64,000 nucleotides of DNA from Symsagittifera roscoffensis (GCF_963678635.1 NC_087068.1:15878027-15942026); one strand, 5' to 3'. Positions 45,206 to 57,820 are shown, counted from the first letter of the stretch. A program made the numbers and translations. Notes: generated from the sequence alone by a model not told the origin.

Positions 45206-47424
45206 CAGTTTTGAGAGATTAGTGACGTTATTGGGACGATTATTCAAACGGTGAAGGTCAAGATATTCTGGTATTTTTAAATTTTAAAAATTCGAACTGA
45301 GAAGTCGCACTTCTGAGAAACGGCAAAAACCGCCATTTTGGAAGAAAACCAGACGAAAATCAGAACAACAATAGTTGCGATAGTGATAACTACGAGAATT
45401 GCGATAGAAAAACAACAACGAATAGCAGAGTTAGCAGAGACCGTTCCGAGTTGCAACGACTGTGTCGCTACAATCGTTGCAAGGCCGTTCACAACAACGG
45501 TGAAGGGTAGAAAAAAAGCCTTCCGCAGAGAAGATAAGGGCGTTATTTCACCGGATTTAGGAATCCGGAGGGGTCTCCGGATTTAAACCGAAACTGTTTT
45601 ATATAAATTTTTAGCTTCCCGGTTATGTCTTGAATTGAATTTATTTAACATCTGAATTTATTTTACGACGATGAGAAGCTAGGAGTTAGGGGAAAGGGTT
45701 GATTCAACTTCGATGGAGATGATGATTTTTATCTACTGAACAAAAACAATAGTAATATAATAAGTAGTAGTAGCCCTGTTTTTAGGAGTGACCTCGTAGT
45801 CTGGGGATACTGAGACCCAGCCATGTGCTCACCAATTTTGCATGTAATTAAGTTAAATTGAGTGTTTCGACCGAAGCCGAACGCAGTAACGTTTTTGTCG
45901 ACCCGATGTTAGGAAGACCACCAAAAGAAGTGGCGTTAGTAGAGACTGTGAAAAGCATGTAGAGCTTTGTTTAGACGTTGGCCAGTCGTATTAGAACCTA
46001 GCTTTATTTTCCGTCGATATGTACTTCCGGGCGAATGTTACATAGATTATGGCGGAAGGGTAATTCGGAACCCGAAAGCCTTCCGGATTACCGTGAGTAG
46101 CTTTTTAACATAGTTAAGAACAAAAATTCACGTTCCAGGAAGGGTGGGGGGATTGGCCGTCCCCTCGTTCCCTGAGAGGTTTGTGACCAAAAACACTTAA
46201 AGATATATATAAAACCAAACAAAAAGTAGTATAGTACCCAAGAAAAACAAAAAACATAAAAAAATAACCGAAAAAACCAAAAACAGTAAAAAGTAAAAAA
46301 ATCAGTAGAAATCATCCCCCCATACAAGATGTGATCCGACCCTCCCGTTTGTTGTTGATGGATATATTGTTGTTACAGGCATTTATATCAATCAGCATCG
46401 TTACGATCATTTTTGTGGCCCGTTTGTGAGGCTTTTACTGCAGGATTATTTGAGTATTTAAGCACGTTTATGCTAATTTGCGCTCAATCCGGAAGGGTCT
46501 GCTGATTTGCGCTCAATCCGGAAGGGTCTTGGAAGAAGGCTGATCCGGCAAGCAGTACAAGGAGCAACAAGAAGGGGCTCAACGACAACAACAATCGACT
46601 GTTGGGTATCGTTAACAAGTTTTGTTTCCCTTTTGGTAGAAAAAATAAGATAGTAATCTGTGGGGGGCTCGACAGTGCTGCACTGTAGTGACCCTTCACC
46701 GAACTGCAAAAATCCGAGTTAAGCACCTTAATTCAGATATTGAACAAACCCGGAGGGGTATAGTTTTACTAATTTTATTACTTATATAGCCTATATTAAT
46801 ACTCCTATATCGTTTTTCAGTGAAAAACACAGTGAGCGGACCGGTTTTTAGGGTCAAAATAGCGATATTTTGATCCCCCCACAAATCGTGATTTTTGAAA
46901 TATCGATATTTTGTGAATCAGAAAAAAGCGCTAAATTAGTGAGTTACATCGTAACTATGCTAGTATAATAGGTAGAACCGGTTGAGTTAAGATCAGAAGT
47001 GGTTGGAACTATTTTGGTACAAAAAACAGAATTTTCGCGATTTTTGAGAAAACGGAACACTATAAAATCAGAAATTTTTTTTTTAATTTTTGAGTTAGGA
47101 CAGTAGAAATAGTTGTTCGGACATCGTCTGCTAGTGAATCTACCGGTTTTATGACCCGTTTCCCGAAAACCTTCCGGATTACAGACAAATCGAACTTAAC
47201 GTGTTTGATTCAGTGGATTCATCAATCCGGAGGGGTCCAAATAGCATAGTTTTTTGCAAATTTTTTCAATTAAAGCGTTTCAAATCGGGTTTTTTGCATT
47301 GAGCTAGAAGAGTATAGGCCCTCTGAGATCAGATCAATAATTTTTAGGTCGAAAAAAAATTTCGGAAAAAGTTAGGCGGAACCTATAAGAGAGAAAATTT
47401 TTGAATTTAGACAAAAGACGTTTT
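45206..47424 (+). repeat. LTR-like segment, array spacer 2
   Basis: As spacer 1 but with about 125 bases missing near 46047. The TATA-like sequence is near 46204. Confidence 0.85.
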
Positions 47425-47447
47425 GCGCTTCAGGATGTGTAGATCGG

Positions 47448-48664
47448 AACTGTCAGAACTAGCGATCCACACACTACTAGTTGAAACTCGAGCAAGGGAT
47501 CTGGATAGAGAGGTATACCAGGACCCTGACAGTGATAGCTACCTCATACCATGTGAAAGAGTCTTTGATAACGCAGCGGATGATATGGAAACAATAGCGG
47601 TATCGAAACGTTCGATGAGTCTGTTGCCACAAAAAGAGGTAGTCAGGACTGATCTTCAGCCATTCGAACAGGAAACACAGCCATTGGCAAAGGTTTGGTG
47701 CGTTAAGATGGAAGAAGATACGCATCAGCCCAAGGAGCTGAATAGTCACATGAGGGTCATGAAGACGTACTTGAAGGCGAGATACAGACTCTCGGATCTT
47801 CTAAGAGCGCAGAGAAATGACCGCATGACAAGCAATCTGAAGAGGTGGATCGAAAATGGTTCTCCAGACAAAGGAGACCTCGAGGAAGACAGTTACCGCA
47901 TTCTGCGACAATATTTTATGCAGAAAGAGGGAAGGTTATACTTGAACAAGGACGGGATTGTGGCTTGCAAGAGAAGAGATGAAGACAAAGTCCTATACAA
48001 CTATAACGCAATAGTGTTGCCGCAACTCTATCAGAAAGAACTATTTTTCAGGTCGCATGATCAGGTGGGCCATCAGGGGATCGAGAAAGTATATCAGAGG
48101 ATCCTGAAGCGCTTTGAGTGGCCTGGAATGAAAAAGGCATGCGAGAAGTGGGTAACAGCATGTCTGTCATGCCAACAGGTCAAGGATCCAAGGAAGTTGC
48201 GATTTCCATTACAATCGATCGAGTCGTCTGAATTCAACGAAGTGGTGCAAATAGATCACCAAAAGATATGCATGACAGACAGTGGTTATAATCAAGTCTT
48301 GGTCATGATAGATCACTTCACGAAGTATGCGGAGGCCGTGCCCTGCATAACTGCCTCAGCGGAAGAGGCGTGCTACCACCTGATCAATACGTGGATTGCG
48401 AGACATGGTTGTCCGATGACATTTCAATCGGAAAACGGAACAGCTTTCGTAGGAGAACTCACGAAGGAGCTAATGAGACGCTCACAGGTAGCTCAAGCTC
48501 ACTCCACGACATACCATTCCCAGACAAATGGCTTAGTGGAAAGGCAGAATCGAACGTTAGTGTCGATGCTGAGGGTATATTGTTCCAGGTACATGACCGA
48601 TTGGGACAGATATCTTTCACAGGTGATGAGAGCTTACAATAGCACGCAACATTCCACCACCGGA
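47448..48664 (+). pseudogene. Integrase segment, array unit 3
   Basis: Open through 48673, 416 codons counting from the filler. The second catalytic Asp is changed to Glu (FQSENGTAF, near 48430) and a His is changed in YHSQTNG, so the enzyme would be inactive despite the intact frame. Confidence 0.85.
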
Positions 48665-51003
48665 CAGTTTTGAGAGATTAGTGACGTTATTGGGACGATT
48701 AGTCAAACAATGAAGGTCAAATTATTCTGGTATTTGAAAGTTTACAATTTCGAATTGAGAAGTCGCACTTCTGAGAAACGGCAAAAACCGCCATTTTGGA
48801 AGAAAACCAGAAGAAAATCAGAACAACAATACTTGCGATAGTGATAACTACGAGAATTGCGATAGAAAATTAACAACGAATAGCAGAGTTAGCAGAGACC
48901 GTTCTGAGTTGCAACGACTGTGTCGCTGCAATCGTTGCAAGGCCGTTCACAACAACGGTGAAGGGTAGAAAAACAGCCTTCCGGAGAGAAGATAAGCGCG
49001 TTATTTCCCCGGATTTAGGAATCGGGAGGGGTCTCGAAATTTGAACCGAAACTGTTTTATGTAAATTTTTAGCTTCCCGGTTATGTCTTAAATTGAATTT
49101 ATTTAACATCTGAATTCATTTTACGACGGTGAGAAGCTAGGAGTTAGGGGAAAGGGTTGATCCAACTTCGATGGAGATGATGATTTTTATCTACTGAACA
49201 AAAACAATAGTAATATAATAAGTAGTAGTAGCCCTGTTTTTAGGAGTGACCTCGTGGTCTGAGGATACTTAGACCCAGCCATAACCTCACCAACTTTGCA
49301 TGTATTTAAGTTAATTTGAGTGTTTTGACCGAAGCCGAAAGCAGTAACGTTTTTGTCGACCCGATGTTAGGAAGACCACCAAAAGAACTGGCGTTAGTAG
49401 AGACGGTGAAAAGCATGTAGAGCTTTGTTTAGACGTTGGCCAGTCGTATTAGAACCTAGCGTTATTTTCGGTCGATATGTACTTCCGGGCGAATGTTACA
49501 TAGATGTTTTTATGGCGCTCTTGTGTGTTATTCTTTTTTAACATCATAACCGGCAGAAGGGTTAACGAGCACTCCGCGCAGAGCTGATGCTCATAATAAC
49601 GTCCTTAATAGGCCCTAATCGCCGGGGCGGAAGAGTAATTTGGAACCCGAAAGCCTTCCGGATTACCTTGAATAGCTTTTTAACATAGTTAAGACCGAAA
49701 ATTCACGTTCCAGGAAGGGTGGGGGGATTAGCCGTCCCCTCGTTCCCTGAGAGGTTTGTGACCAAAAATATTTAAAGATATATATAAAACTAAACAAAAA
49801 GTAGTATAGTACCCAAGAAAAACAAAAAACATAAAAAATAACCGAAAAAACCCCAAACAGTAAAAAACAATACAAAATCAGTAGAAATCATCCCCCCATA
49901 CAAGATGTGATCCGACCCTCCCGTTTGTTGTTGATGGACATATTGTTGTTACAGGCATTTATATCGATCAGCATCTTTACGATCATTTTTGCGGCCCGTT
50001 TGTGAGGCTTGTACTTCAGGGTTGTTTGAGTATTTAAGCACGTTTATGCTAATTTGCGCTCAATCCGGAAGGGTCTGCTGATTTGCGCTCAATCCGGAAG
50101 GGTCTTGGGACAAGAGTGAACCGGCAAGCAGTACAAGGAGCAACAAGAAGGGGCTCAGCGACATCAACAATCGACTGTTGGGTATCGTTAACAAGTTTTG
50201 TATCCCTTTTGGTACAAAAAATAAGATAGTAATCTGTGGAGGGCTCGACAGTGCTGCACTGTAGTGACCCTTCACCGAACTGCGAAAATCCGAGTTAAGC
50301 ACCTTATTTCGGATATTGAACAAACCCGGAGGGGTATATTATTACTAATATTATTACGTATATAGCCTATCTTATTACTCTTATATCGTTTTTCAGTGAA
50401 AAACACAGTAAGCGGACCGGTTTTTAGGGTCAAAATAGCGATATTTTGATCCCCCCACAAATCGCGATTTTTGAAATATCGATATTTTTTGAAACCGAAA
50501 AAAACGCTAAATTAGTGAGTTACATCGTAACTGTGCTAGTATAATAGGTAGAACCGGTTGAGTTAAGTTCAGAAGTGGTTGGAACTATTTTGGTACAAAA
50601 AACAGAATTTTCGCGATTTTTGAGAAAACGGAACACTATAAAATCAGACAATTTTTCGAAATTTTTGAGTTAGGACAGTAGAAATAGTTGTTCGGACATC
50701 GTCCACTAGTGAATCTACAGGTTTTAAGACCCGTTTCCCGAAAACCTTCCGGATTACAGAGAAGTCGAACTTAACGTGTTTGATTCAGTGGATTCATCAA
50801 TCCGGAGGGGTCCAAATAGCATAGTTTTTTGCAAATTTTTTCAATTAAAGCGTTTCAAATCGGGTTTTTTGCATTGAGCTAGAAGATTATAGGCCTTTTG
50901 AGCTCAGATCAATAATTTTTAGGTCGAAAAGAACGGAATTGCGGAAAAAGTTAGGCGGATCCTATAAGTGAGAAAATTTTTGAATTTAGATAACAGACGT
51001 TTT
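48665..51003 (+). repeat. LTR-like segment, array spacer 3
   Basis: Full-length copy with the TATA-like sequence near 49779, ending at the same filler before unit 4. Confidence 0.85.
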
Positions 51004-51026
51004 GCGCTTCAGGATGTGTAGATCGG

Positions 51027-52811
51027 AACTGTCAGAACTAGCGATCCACACACTACTAGTTGAAACTCGAGCAAGGGATCTGGATTGAGAGGTATACCAG
51101 GACCCTGACAATGATCGCTACCTCATACCAGGTGAAAGAGTCTTTGATAACGCAGCGGATGATATGGAAACAATAGCGATATGGAAACGTTCGATGAGTC
51201 TGTTGCCGCAAAAAGAGGTAGTCAGGACTGATCTTCAGCCATTCGAACAGGAAACACAGCCATTGGCAAAGGTTTGGTGCGTTAAGATGGAAGAAGATAC
51301 GCATCAGCCCAAGGAGCTGAATAGTCAGATGAGGGTCATGAAGACGTACTTGAAGGCGAGATACAGACTCTCGGATCTTCTAAGAGCGCAGAGAAATGAC
51401 CGCATGAAACGCAACCTGAAGAGGTGGATCGAAAATGGTTCTCCAGACAAAAGAGACCTTGAGGAAGACAGTTACCGCATTCTGCGACAATATTTTATGC
51501 AGAAAGAGGGAAGGTTATACTTGAACAAGGACGGGATTGTGGCTTGCAAGAGAAGAGATGAAGACAAAGTCCTTACAAACATAACACGATAGTGTTGCCG
51601 CAACTCTATCAGACAGAACTATTATTCAGGTCGCATGATCAGGTGGGCCATCAGGGGATCGACAAAGTATATCAGAGGATCGTGAAGCGCTTTGAGCGGC
51701 CTGGAATGAAAAAGGCATGCGAGAAGTGGGTAACAACATGTCTGTCATGCCAACAGGTCAAGGATCCAAGGAAGTTGCGATTTCCTTTACAAGCGATCGC
51801 GTCGTCTGAATTTAACGAAGTGGTGCAGATAGATCACTAAAAGATATGCATGACAGACATTGGTTATAACCAAGTCTTGGACATGATAGATCACTTCACG
51901 AAGTATGCGAAGGCCGTGCCCTGCATAACTGCCTCAGCGGAAGAGGTGTGCGACCACCTGATCAATACGTGGATTGCGAGACATCGGATAACGGAACAGC
52001 TTTCGTAGGAGAACTCACGAAGGAGCTAATGAGACGCTCACAGGTAGCTCAAGCTCACTCCACGACATACCATCCCCAGACAAATGGCTTAGTGGAAAGG
52101 CAGAATCGAACGTTAGTGTCGATGCTGAGGGTATATTGTTCCAGGTACATGACCGATTGGGACAGATATCTTCCACAGGTGATGGGAGCTTACAATAGCA
52201 CGCAACATTCCACCACCGGAGTTAGTCCACATATGATGCTAACCGGGCACGAGAAGTCTCTGCCCTTGACTTTCTTCTACCCAAAGTGTGAGGGTAAGAA
52301 GACGTCACCACAGGTCTATGTAAGAGATGTAATAAGACGTCAGCAGGAGTTAAACGACTTATGTAGAGGAAATACTCAGCAGGCGCAGGCAAGGCAGAGG
52401 AAAAGGATTGACAAGAAAGCAGCTGGTGCAAAAGCTTATTCGATTGGGAACTACGTATGGGTATTTCAGAACGTCATACCACCGAAAGGAACGAAAGAGC
52501 TCCTAAAAAAGTGGAGGGGACGCTTCATGAATACGGAGGTGCACCAGGAGGGACGCTTTTATAGATTGAGTACTGGCCGAGCCGCTCATTACGAAAACCT
52601 TAAGCCACACAATCCATCGACAGAAGACTGGTGTATACCTGCAGACATGGAAGAGGGGGATTCTCTACTGATGGACCCTGCTTGTGAGGTCAATGAGAAG
52701 GGCACCAGGGAAAAGAACGATGGAAATGAAGTCATAGAGGAAGGAACAAGTACACCACTGGACCTGGACCCAAATGAGGTGATTGAAGCTGACGATGAAA
52801 CTTTACCGTAA
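51027..52811 (+). pseudogene. Integrase segment, array unit 4, with full C-terminal tail
   Basis: Same start as the other units but it continues past STTG into the integrase C-terminal domain (VGNYVWVF, HEKSLPLTFFYPK) and the acidic tail ending DDETLP at 52811. Breaks: TGA near 51087, frameshift near 51573, TAA at 51838 (CAA in units 1-3) and a 22-base deletion near 51985 that removes the segment before the second Asp. It is the only array unit that retains the 3' Pol sequence and it forms the junction with the Polinton. Confidence 0.85.
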
Positions 52812-53282
52812 GTAGCAGATGTTGGAGGTTGAGTGGGGGGGGGGGGGGGGGGGGTGCATGGAAGACCCCATGTATTAAGATACGTTATAGATTTCCCGGT
52901 CTTCCATGCTATGTATTAAGATAGGAATAGATTTCCCATGTATTAAGATAGGTTATAGGTTTCCCATGTATTAAGATACGATGTTTTTGTGTCGAGTTTT
53001 TGGAAAAATTTTGGAAAAAATTTGAGTTTTGTGAAAAAATTTGAAAAAATTTTGACAAAAATTTCGTGTTTTTTGGAAAAATTTTGGCGTGCGTTATCTG
53101 ATTGTTTCTTATCCTTGTTGTATAAGGTGTAGCTATAATTTGTTACCTAGTCATGCTGAAACTTCGAAAAAAGTCAAATTTTTTGAGAAAAAAATTTAAA
53201 TTACAAAGAAAGTATATAAATCACTGCATTGTATATTAAGTTTACCGCAATACTTTACATTTACAAACAAAGAACTGCATTT
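52812..53282. repeat. G run and minisatellite at Gypsy-Polinton junction
   Basis: A run of 20 G is followed by four or five 'atgtattaagata' units between 52869 and 52980 separated by 'gatttccc', then GTTTTGGAAAAATTT-type low-complexity sequence. The same block is at 28.9-29.3 kb. Whether it belongs to the Polinton end or to the Gypsy tail is not resolved. Confidence 0.6.
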
Positions 53283-53674
53283 TTACATAAAATTAGATAT
53301 AAAATTTAAAACATGCACATCATGAATATTATTCAAGTTCTTCTGGAAGAATTTAAAGAGAAGAAATTCTGAATGTAAAATCAACACAAAATATCAGTTT
53401 TTTGTATTTTCCTTTGAACCATACGCTGATACTTTTTCGTTAGAAAGGAGTAAATTGTTCTCTTTCTACCCAAAGAATCAGCACAACAGTAGGTTTTATC
53501 CAATCGAGCAATCATGATCCAGTGTTCTCCTCTATCATTGCTTGGAGCTGAGTTGATAATTGCAAAAGAGTATTTTGGAAGTTGAGGAACTTGATCTGAG
53601 GGATAAGATCCCATATACTTGAATCTGAGCTCAAGAATTCGTTCGATAATTTGCAGAAGTGAAAAGTTATCCAT
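53283..53674 (-). pseudogene. Polinton adenovirus-type cysteine protease (PRO)
   Basis: Minus strand from ATG 53674. Family features are the N-terminal YMGSYPSDQVP segment, FAIINSAPS, the catalytic His in GEHWI and an Asp in CCADSLG. The frame stops at a TGA at 53381 directly after the Cys expected to be the nucleophile (KTDILC). Beyond it another frame stays open to about 53283 with the aromatic, hydrophobic composition of the family C-terminus, so the gene seems to continue after a stop and a frameshift. Adenovirus-like proteases mature capsid proteins. It is the last gene of the structural cluster. Confidence 0.8.
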
Positions 53675-53759
53675 TTTTACAGCTTTTAGTCGATTTACAT
53701 CTAAAAACAAAGAAATTAATTGTTTGATTGTACAATTAAATACAAAAAAAATTGATAAA

Positions 53760-55137
53760 TTACATGCATTCAGGTACTGAATCCTCAAAAACCCAGACAC
53801 ATGTCTTATGAACAGGACAAAGATGGTTGAAATCTGCTTTGCAGTCTAGTTTGTAAAAATTTCTCGGATTTTCAACAATGCAGCATTCATCATCTACTTT
53901 TGCGGGAGATTTAGGTCTGAAGAAACACAAAATAGATAGTAAAAGTACAATAATAAAAAATCCCACAAAAATTGCAATTTTTTTGTAGTAACCTAAAAAT
54001 TCTGGAAAATTAAACATTTTAGCAACTGTTCCGAATTTGTCAATTTGAACATTTGATAGTCTTTCTCCCAAGACAATCACTTCGGTAACGTGCTCCAAGG
54101 GAAGTTTGAAAAACATTTCTAGTCTCAAGCTTTCTCCACTAAGTTCTGGATAATGCAACTGCTCAGCTGCATCCTGTAGTGAAGTTAAATCAAAAACTAG
54201 AATATAGTGATTTTGAAAACCTTCCATAGGAAGAGCTGGAAAATTTTTGTTAAACTGCATTGCTTTCATTGTTGTAACATAGGGACGACAAGGAGAAGTT
54301 GTATCTAATGAAACAATTTCCCTTCCACCTCGAATAATTCTAAGCTCTCACAAATTAAATTGTTGATAGTTGAACGGATTTTCATGAAAAGATCTTGCTA
54401 CAGCTGAATTTGTATTCATTGCGACCGCTAATCTTCTTATTGGAGCATTATTGAAAACGTTTTCCTGTATAAACTGGTTTTGACGAGATGGAATTATAAA
54501 TGTTCTTGTAAAAGTTTCCATGTAATTGTAATGAGCCGGTTCTGTTTCCAGATTCCATTGCAAGTTTTGATGGTTCGGTTCAGCCGCTAGAATTCTTCTA
54601 GTAAACAGTGAGCAATCAACAATTTTTAGACTAACATTTGGATTATCAGAAACCATGACAAGCAAGAATTCCTTTATTACTCACTGTGGATGAGTTGAAT
54701 TTGTTTGATATTTGTGCTTTATGAGGATATAAACCATTGGCATTAAAAACCATTGTATTGTTAAAATAGACTTCACAGTTTGAAAATAGAGAATGTAGCA
54801 GATTATTAACATAAGTTAAGTAATGAACTGGTTCCTCATCCAAGTCATCCTCTGATTTTGCTTTATGTTCTGATTTTTATTTTTTGAAAGCATCAAACAA
54901 TCTTCCTTTGAATAATTGAAGCTTTAAACTAAGGTGTGTATCACGCATATCTAAATACAGATTACGATCCGTCTCAAATTCAAACTCAATACTGCTTTCA
55001 TCTAGAGAAGTGCTGGGAAATACTTCTTGAGTGTAAGAAGATAGGATTGTTTCCAGAACTGGGACTTTATCAAAAATCTCCAAGGAAGAAATCGTAAAAG
55101 CCCCGTACGGAAAATGACTACTTTGATTCAAACTCAT
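53760..55137 (-). pseudogene. Polinton major capsid protein (double jelly-roll)
   Basis: Four pieces in order on the minus strand: 55137-54877, 54843-54646, 54665-54348 and 54346-53760. They match the F54H12.2-like family that represents Polinton major capsid proteins: an N-terminal SLEIFDKVPVLETI and YLDMRDTHLSL segment, VNNLLHSLFSNCEVYFN, FTRTFIIPSRQNQFIQENVF, NPFNYQQFNL, then VFDLTSLQDAAEQ and TEVIVLGERLS. Breaks: a TAA at 54877 within an otherwise open frame, a deletion plus frame change near 54655 that removes part of the middle, and a TGA near 54346. The last piece ends in a single transmembrane segment and a Cys-rich tail, about residues 95-170 of that piece, unusual for a capsid protein and perhaps a fused neighbour. 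Confidence 0.85.
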
Positions 55138-55138
55138 T

Positions 55139-55528
55139 TTATGTTATCAAAAATGTCTTTGCGAGAGCGACTGTTTTTCGACCTTCTTTTCCGAGAAATA
55201 GACCTGGTTCTACTAGTTTTTCGCTTAAATTTCCTTTTTCCTCCTCCCAATTGTTTCCGAACTGTTTTTGTTCCAACATCTTTTCAAATGTTTTGAGCTT
55301 TTTGCGTCCACTAACAACTTCTCCAATCTCTGGAGCTGCAATTTCAAACAAATCTGCTCCAATTCTTTTGGCAACTGGGACTATATATTTTTTAATAAAG
55401 GGAATGGCAGTTCTCCCAAGAGTTTGTGCAAGAGCACCAAAACCTCTTCCACGTTGTCTTGCATGTCCACGAAAAATGGGAAAATTAGCCGAATTTTGAG
55501 CAACCATTTTGTGTGAAGTTTTATTCAA
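55139..55528 (-). CDS. Polinton minor capsid / pX-like basic protein
   Basis: 129-codon open frame. It begins with a Gly/Arg-rich segment (GHARQRGRGFGALAQTLG), then a helix FIKKYIVPVAKRIGADLFE and APEIGEVVSGRKKL. This organisation is found in small DNA-binding or cement-like proteins encoded next to the capsid gene in Polintons. Its start is probably at the internal Met (MVAQNSANF, near 55507), as the first residues overlap upstream sequence. It is undamaged, and ends two bases before the major capsid start. Confidence 0.7.
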   Translation of the reverse strand: MNKTSHKMVAQNSANFPIFRGHARQRGRGFGALAQTLGRTAIPFIKKYIVPVAKRIGADLFEIAAPEIGEVVSGRKKLKTFEKMLEQKQFGNNWEEEKGNLSEKLVEPGLFLGKEGRKTVALAKTFLIT

Positions 55529-56353
55529 AAATGATTATTCGAAATCTTGCAGAACAAGAGAACAACTCGTGTAATTCCTACGGATACAAAAGAAATTTTT
55601 TCACCTTTATTATCTCTTAGTTCTATTTTGATACTATGGAAAGAGTTTTTCAACAATTTTTTAAACTGTAAGTTTGTAAATGATCGATAATTCATGTACT
55701 GTCCTGTAGATATTATATCTCCACTTTTTACTTTGGAGATGAAGGGAATACAACGCAATAAAGGAGTTTTTTGTGTCACCAACTATGTTGTATTCTATAA
55801 TATCACTACATATCATCAGGGAATGAATTCTTATAATGTCGTAAGAATACTGAGGATAATGTGGACCCTTTCCACTCATTATAACCCCTGTCTGATTTTG
55901 TTCCAAGTCACAACCAAAAATGTGACTCAAATCAGAACTTTGAATAATAAAAACTGATTGATCATCAGGTAAATGAATGGTTATCTTTTGTGTAATTTTA
56001 TCTACTGATACATAAATTCCTTTATATTCAAATGCTGGTGCGCCTAGACGTTCGCGAATTTTGTTGTTCATGGCTACGACTATATCAACGATGCTTGGAT
56101 ACAATCCTGGTTCAATATGCATCGGTTCAATCTTTCTTTTCTGCTCGGAACTTTCTCGACCATCTAGGAAAGTAAATTTTCCCTCAGTAACAATTTGATA
56201 CAAAGAAGGGTATGATATTTCTGAAATAGCAACCTCCCATTCTCCTTTCAAATGTATTTGTTCGGGTAGAAAATTTGTAAAAGAACTAAGAGTATTGTTT
56301 GGGTAACAATTAAAAGAAGCGTTAGAAACTAGCTCAATAGTAAAAGAATCCAT
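55525..56353 (-). pseudogene. Polinton penton-like minor capsid protein
   Basis: The first frame, 56353-55661, opens MDSFTIELVSNASFNCYPNNT and contains LKGEWEVAISEISYPSL, the hallmark of the Polinton penton-like (single jelly-roll) family; the DIIEYNIVGD segment follows. A frame change near 55775 moves the rest (KTPLLRCIPF ... SIKIELRDNKGEKI) into the frame read at 55782-55525. One indel thus disables an otherwise complete gene of about 270 codons. Confidence 0.8.
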
Positions 56354-56395
56354 GGTAACTGATCGATAGAAAACTAATTCAAAAAGGTTTTGCCT

Positions 56396-57330
56396 TTAAT
56401 TTGAACATTTCCTTAGCTCTTTTTCATAGAATTTTCCCAAAATTTCTTCTTTGTCTAGATTTTTGATGATGTATGTAGGAGGCTTTTTTGTAGATATTGC
56501 CGAAATTTCAAAAATTTCAACTGTAAATTGAGGTTTGTACCCTTTTCGAAAAGGAATATCATTCTTTGAAATTCTCACTCTATCTCCAATTTTAAATTTT
56601 GGTTTCTTATACTTTGTTAGAGGTTTGTTGTACAGAATTGAGAGAAAATCAGTATTCTTGACATCTCTAGGTGATTTTCCAATAGATCTATGTTTGCGAC
56701 AATTCATTGTAGACACAAATTGAGGTAGCTTGTGAACAAATTTTTCACCATGATCTTCTATGTAGCGGTAAATTATGTGTTTTAATGATTGAATGGCTCT
56801 CTCTGCAAAAGCGGCTTTTGTTTCACTCATTGTTGAGTAAACTTCAATGTCTTTCAAAGTTTTTTAAGAATTCCTCCATATTCTGTTCCCTTATCAATAC
56901 AAAGTTTTTCAGGGGTGTTTTTTCGGGAAATCATTTTTTTGAAAGCTTGCAAAGCATCTTTAGCATATTTTGTTTTTAATGTTTGAACTCTGATAAATCG
57001 CAAAAAAACATCAACAGCAACCAACAAATATTTGACTCCATTGTTTTGACTCGCTAGTTTGTCCACAAAAGCCAAATCCATACACCAAATTTCATTGATA
57101 AATTTTGCAAAGGCTTGAAGTCTTTGGAAATGTCTGATTGGAGGACCAAATTTTGTATACGATGTTTTGGTTTGTAAAAACTGTTCTACCTTCTTTTTTG
57201 ATAAACCACTTGCTTTACTCAAGTTTTGCACAGAACCGTACGCTGCTCTACACCTAGAATACAATCTGTTAAGACTTACCTTTTCAGATTTTGAAAAGGA
57301 TCCAAGTTCCTCTGTCTTTTGCTTTGGCAT
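56396..57330 (-). pseudogene. Polinton retrovirus-like integrase
   Basis: The first piece, 57330-56854, has the N-terminal region and core start: FINEIWCMDLAFVDKLA (first Asp), GVKYLLVAVDVF and CIDKGTEYGG (second Asp). A stop and frame change near 56860 separate the second piece, 56857-56396, with SETKAAFAERAIQSLK (catalytic Glu) and a chromo/SH3-like end (KIGDRVRISK, FRKGYKPQFT). The D,D,E residues all survive. The Polinton integrase inserts the element DNA. It is distinct from the Gypsy integrases in this window. Confidence 0.9.
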
Positions 57331-57358
57331 TCTTGTTGATGAAATATCTAGGTGGAAT

Positions 57359-57820
57359 TTAAGCTGCTTCTAAAATGGTTAAGTAAATATCTGGAAAATC
57401 GGTATTTTTTCGCTTTAGTGCACACACAAAGTCTACAATAGTGTCTCGATTATCTAATATAATATTGTCTGACTGACTCAATTTAATTCTAGGAGAATTC
57501 AAAATTAAATCGAGAAGGTTCTTATTGTTACTTGTTCTCAATCTTGCATTTACAGCACTGTAAATAGAATCAAAATCTTTTGGTACACTTTCCTCTTTTT
57601 CTTGCTTTGGTTCCAATTTTGGTTTTTCAAAAGGAGTGATAAGAGGTATTAGTTGTAAGCCTTTAGGTGAATTTAAAATAGTTCTTCTTTTATGAAGTGA
57701 AGTTCTTCTTTTTGTGAGTTCTGATATTTCTCTTCGATATTTTATGACGTCTACTTTTCGGAGTTCCTGTAGCTCTCCTCGGAGTAAATTTACTAGACAC
57801 TCGCTGAGAAACTGAATCAA
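57359..57820 (-). CDS. Polinton conserved protein of unknown function
   Basis: About 150 codons following the packaging ATPase. A basic helix with KRRTSLHKRRTILNS and then a Pro-rich hydrophobic strip (LIPLITPFEKPKL) resemble a small basic ORF common in F54H12.2-type Polintons. The annotated frame starts at a TTG overlapping the ATPase stop; no ATG is near, so the true start may be lost or lie in another frame. Function unknown. Confidence 0.5.
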   Translation of the reverse strand: MIQFLSECLVNLLRGELQELRKVDVIKYRREISELTKRRTSLHKRRTILNSPKGLQLIPLITPFEKPKLEPKQEKEESVPKDFDSIYSAVNARLRTSNNKNLLDLILNSPRIKLSQSDNIILDNRDTIVDFVCALKRKNTDFPDIYLTILEAA

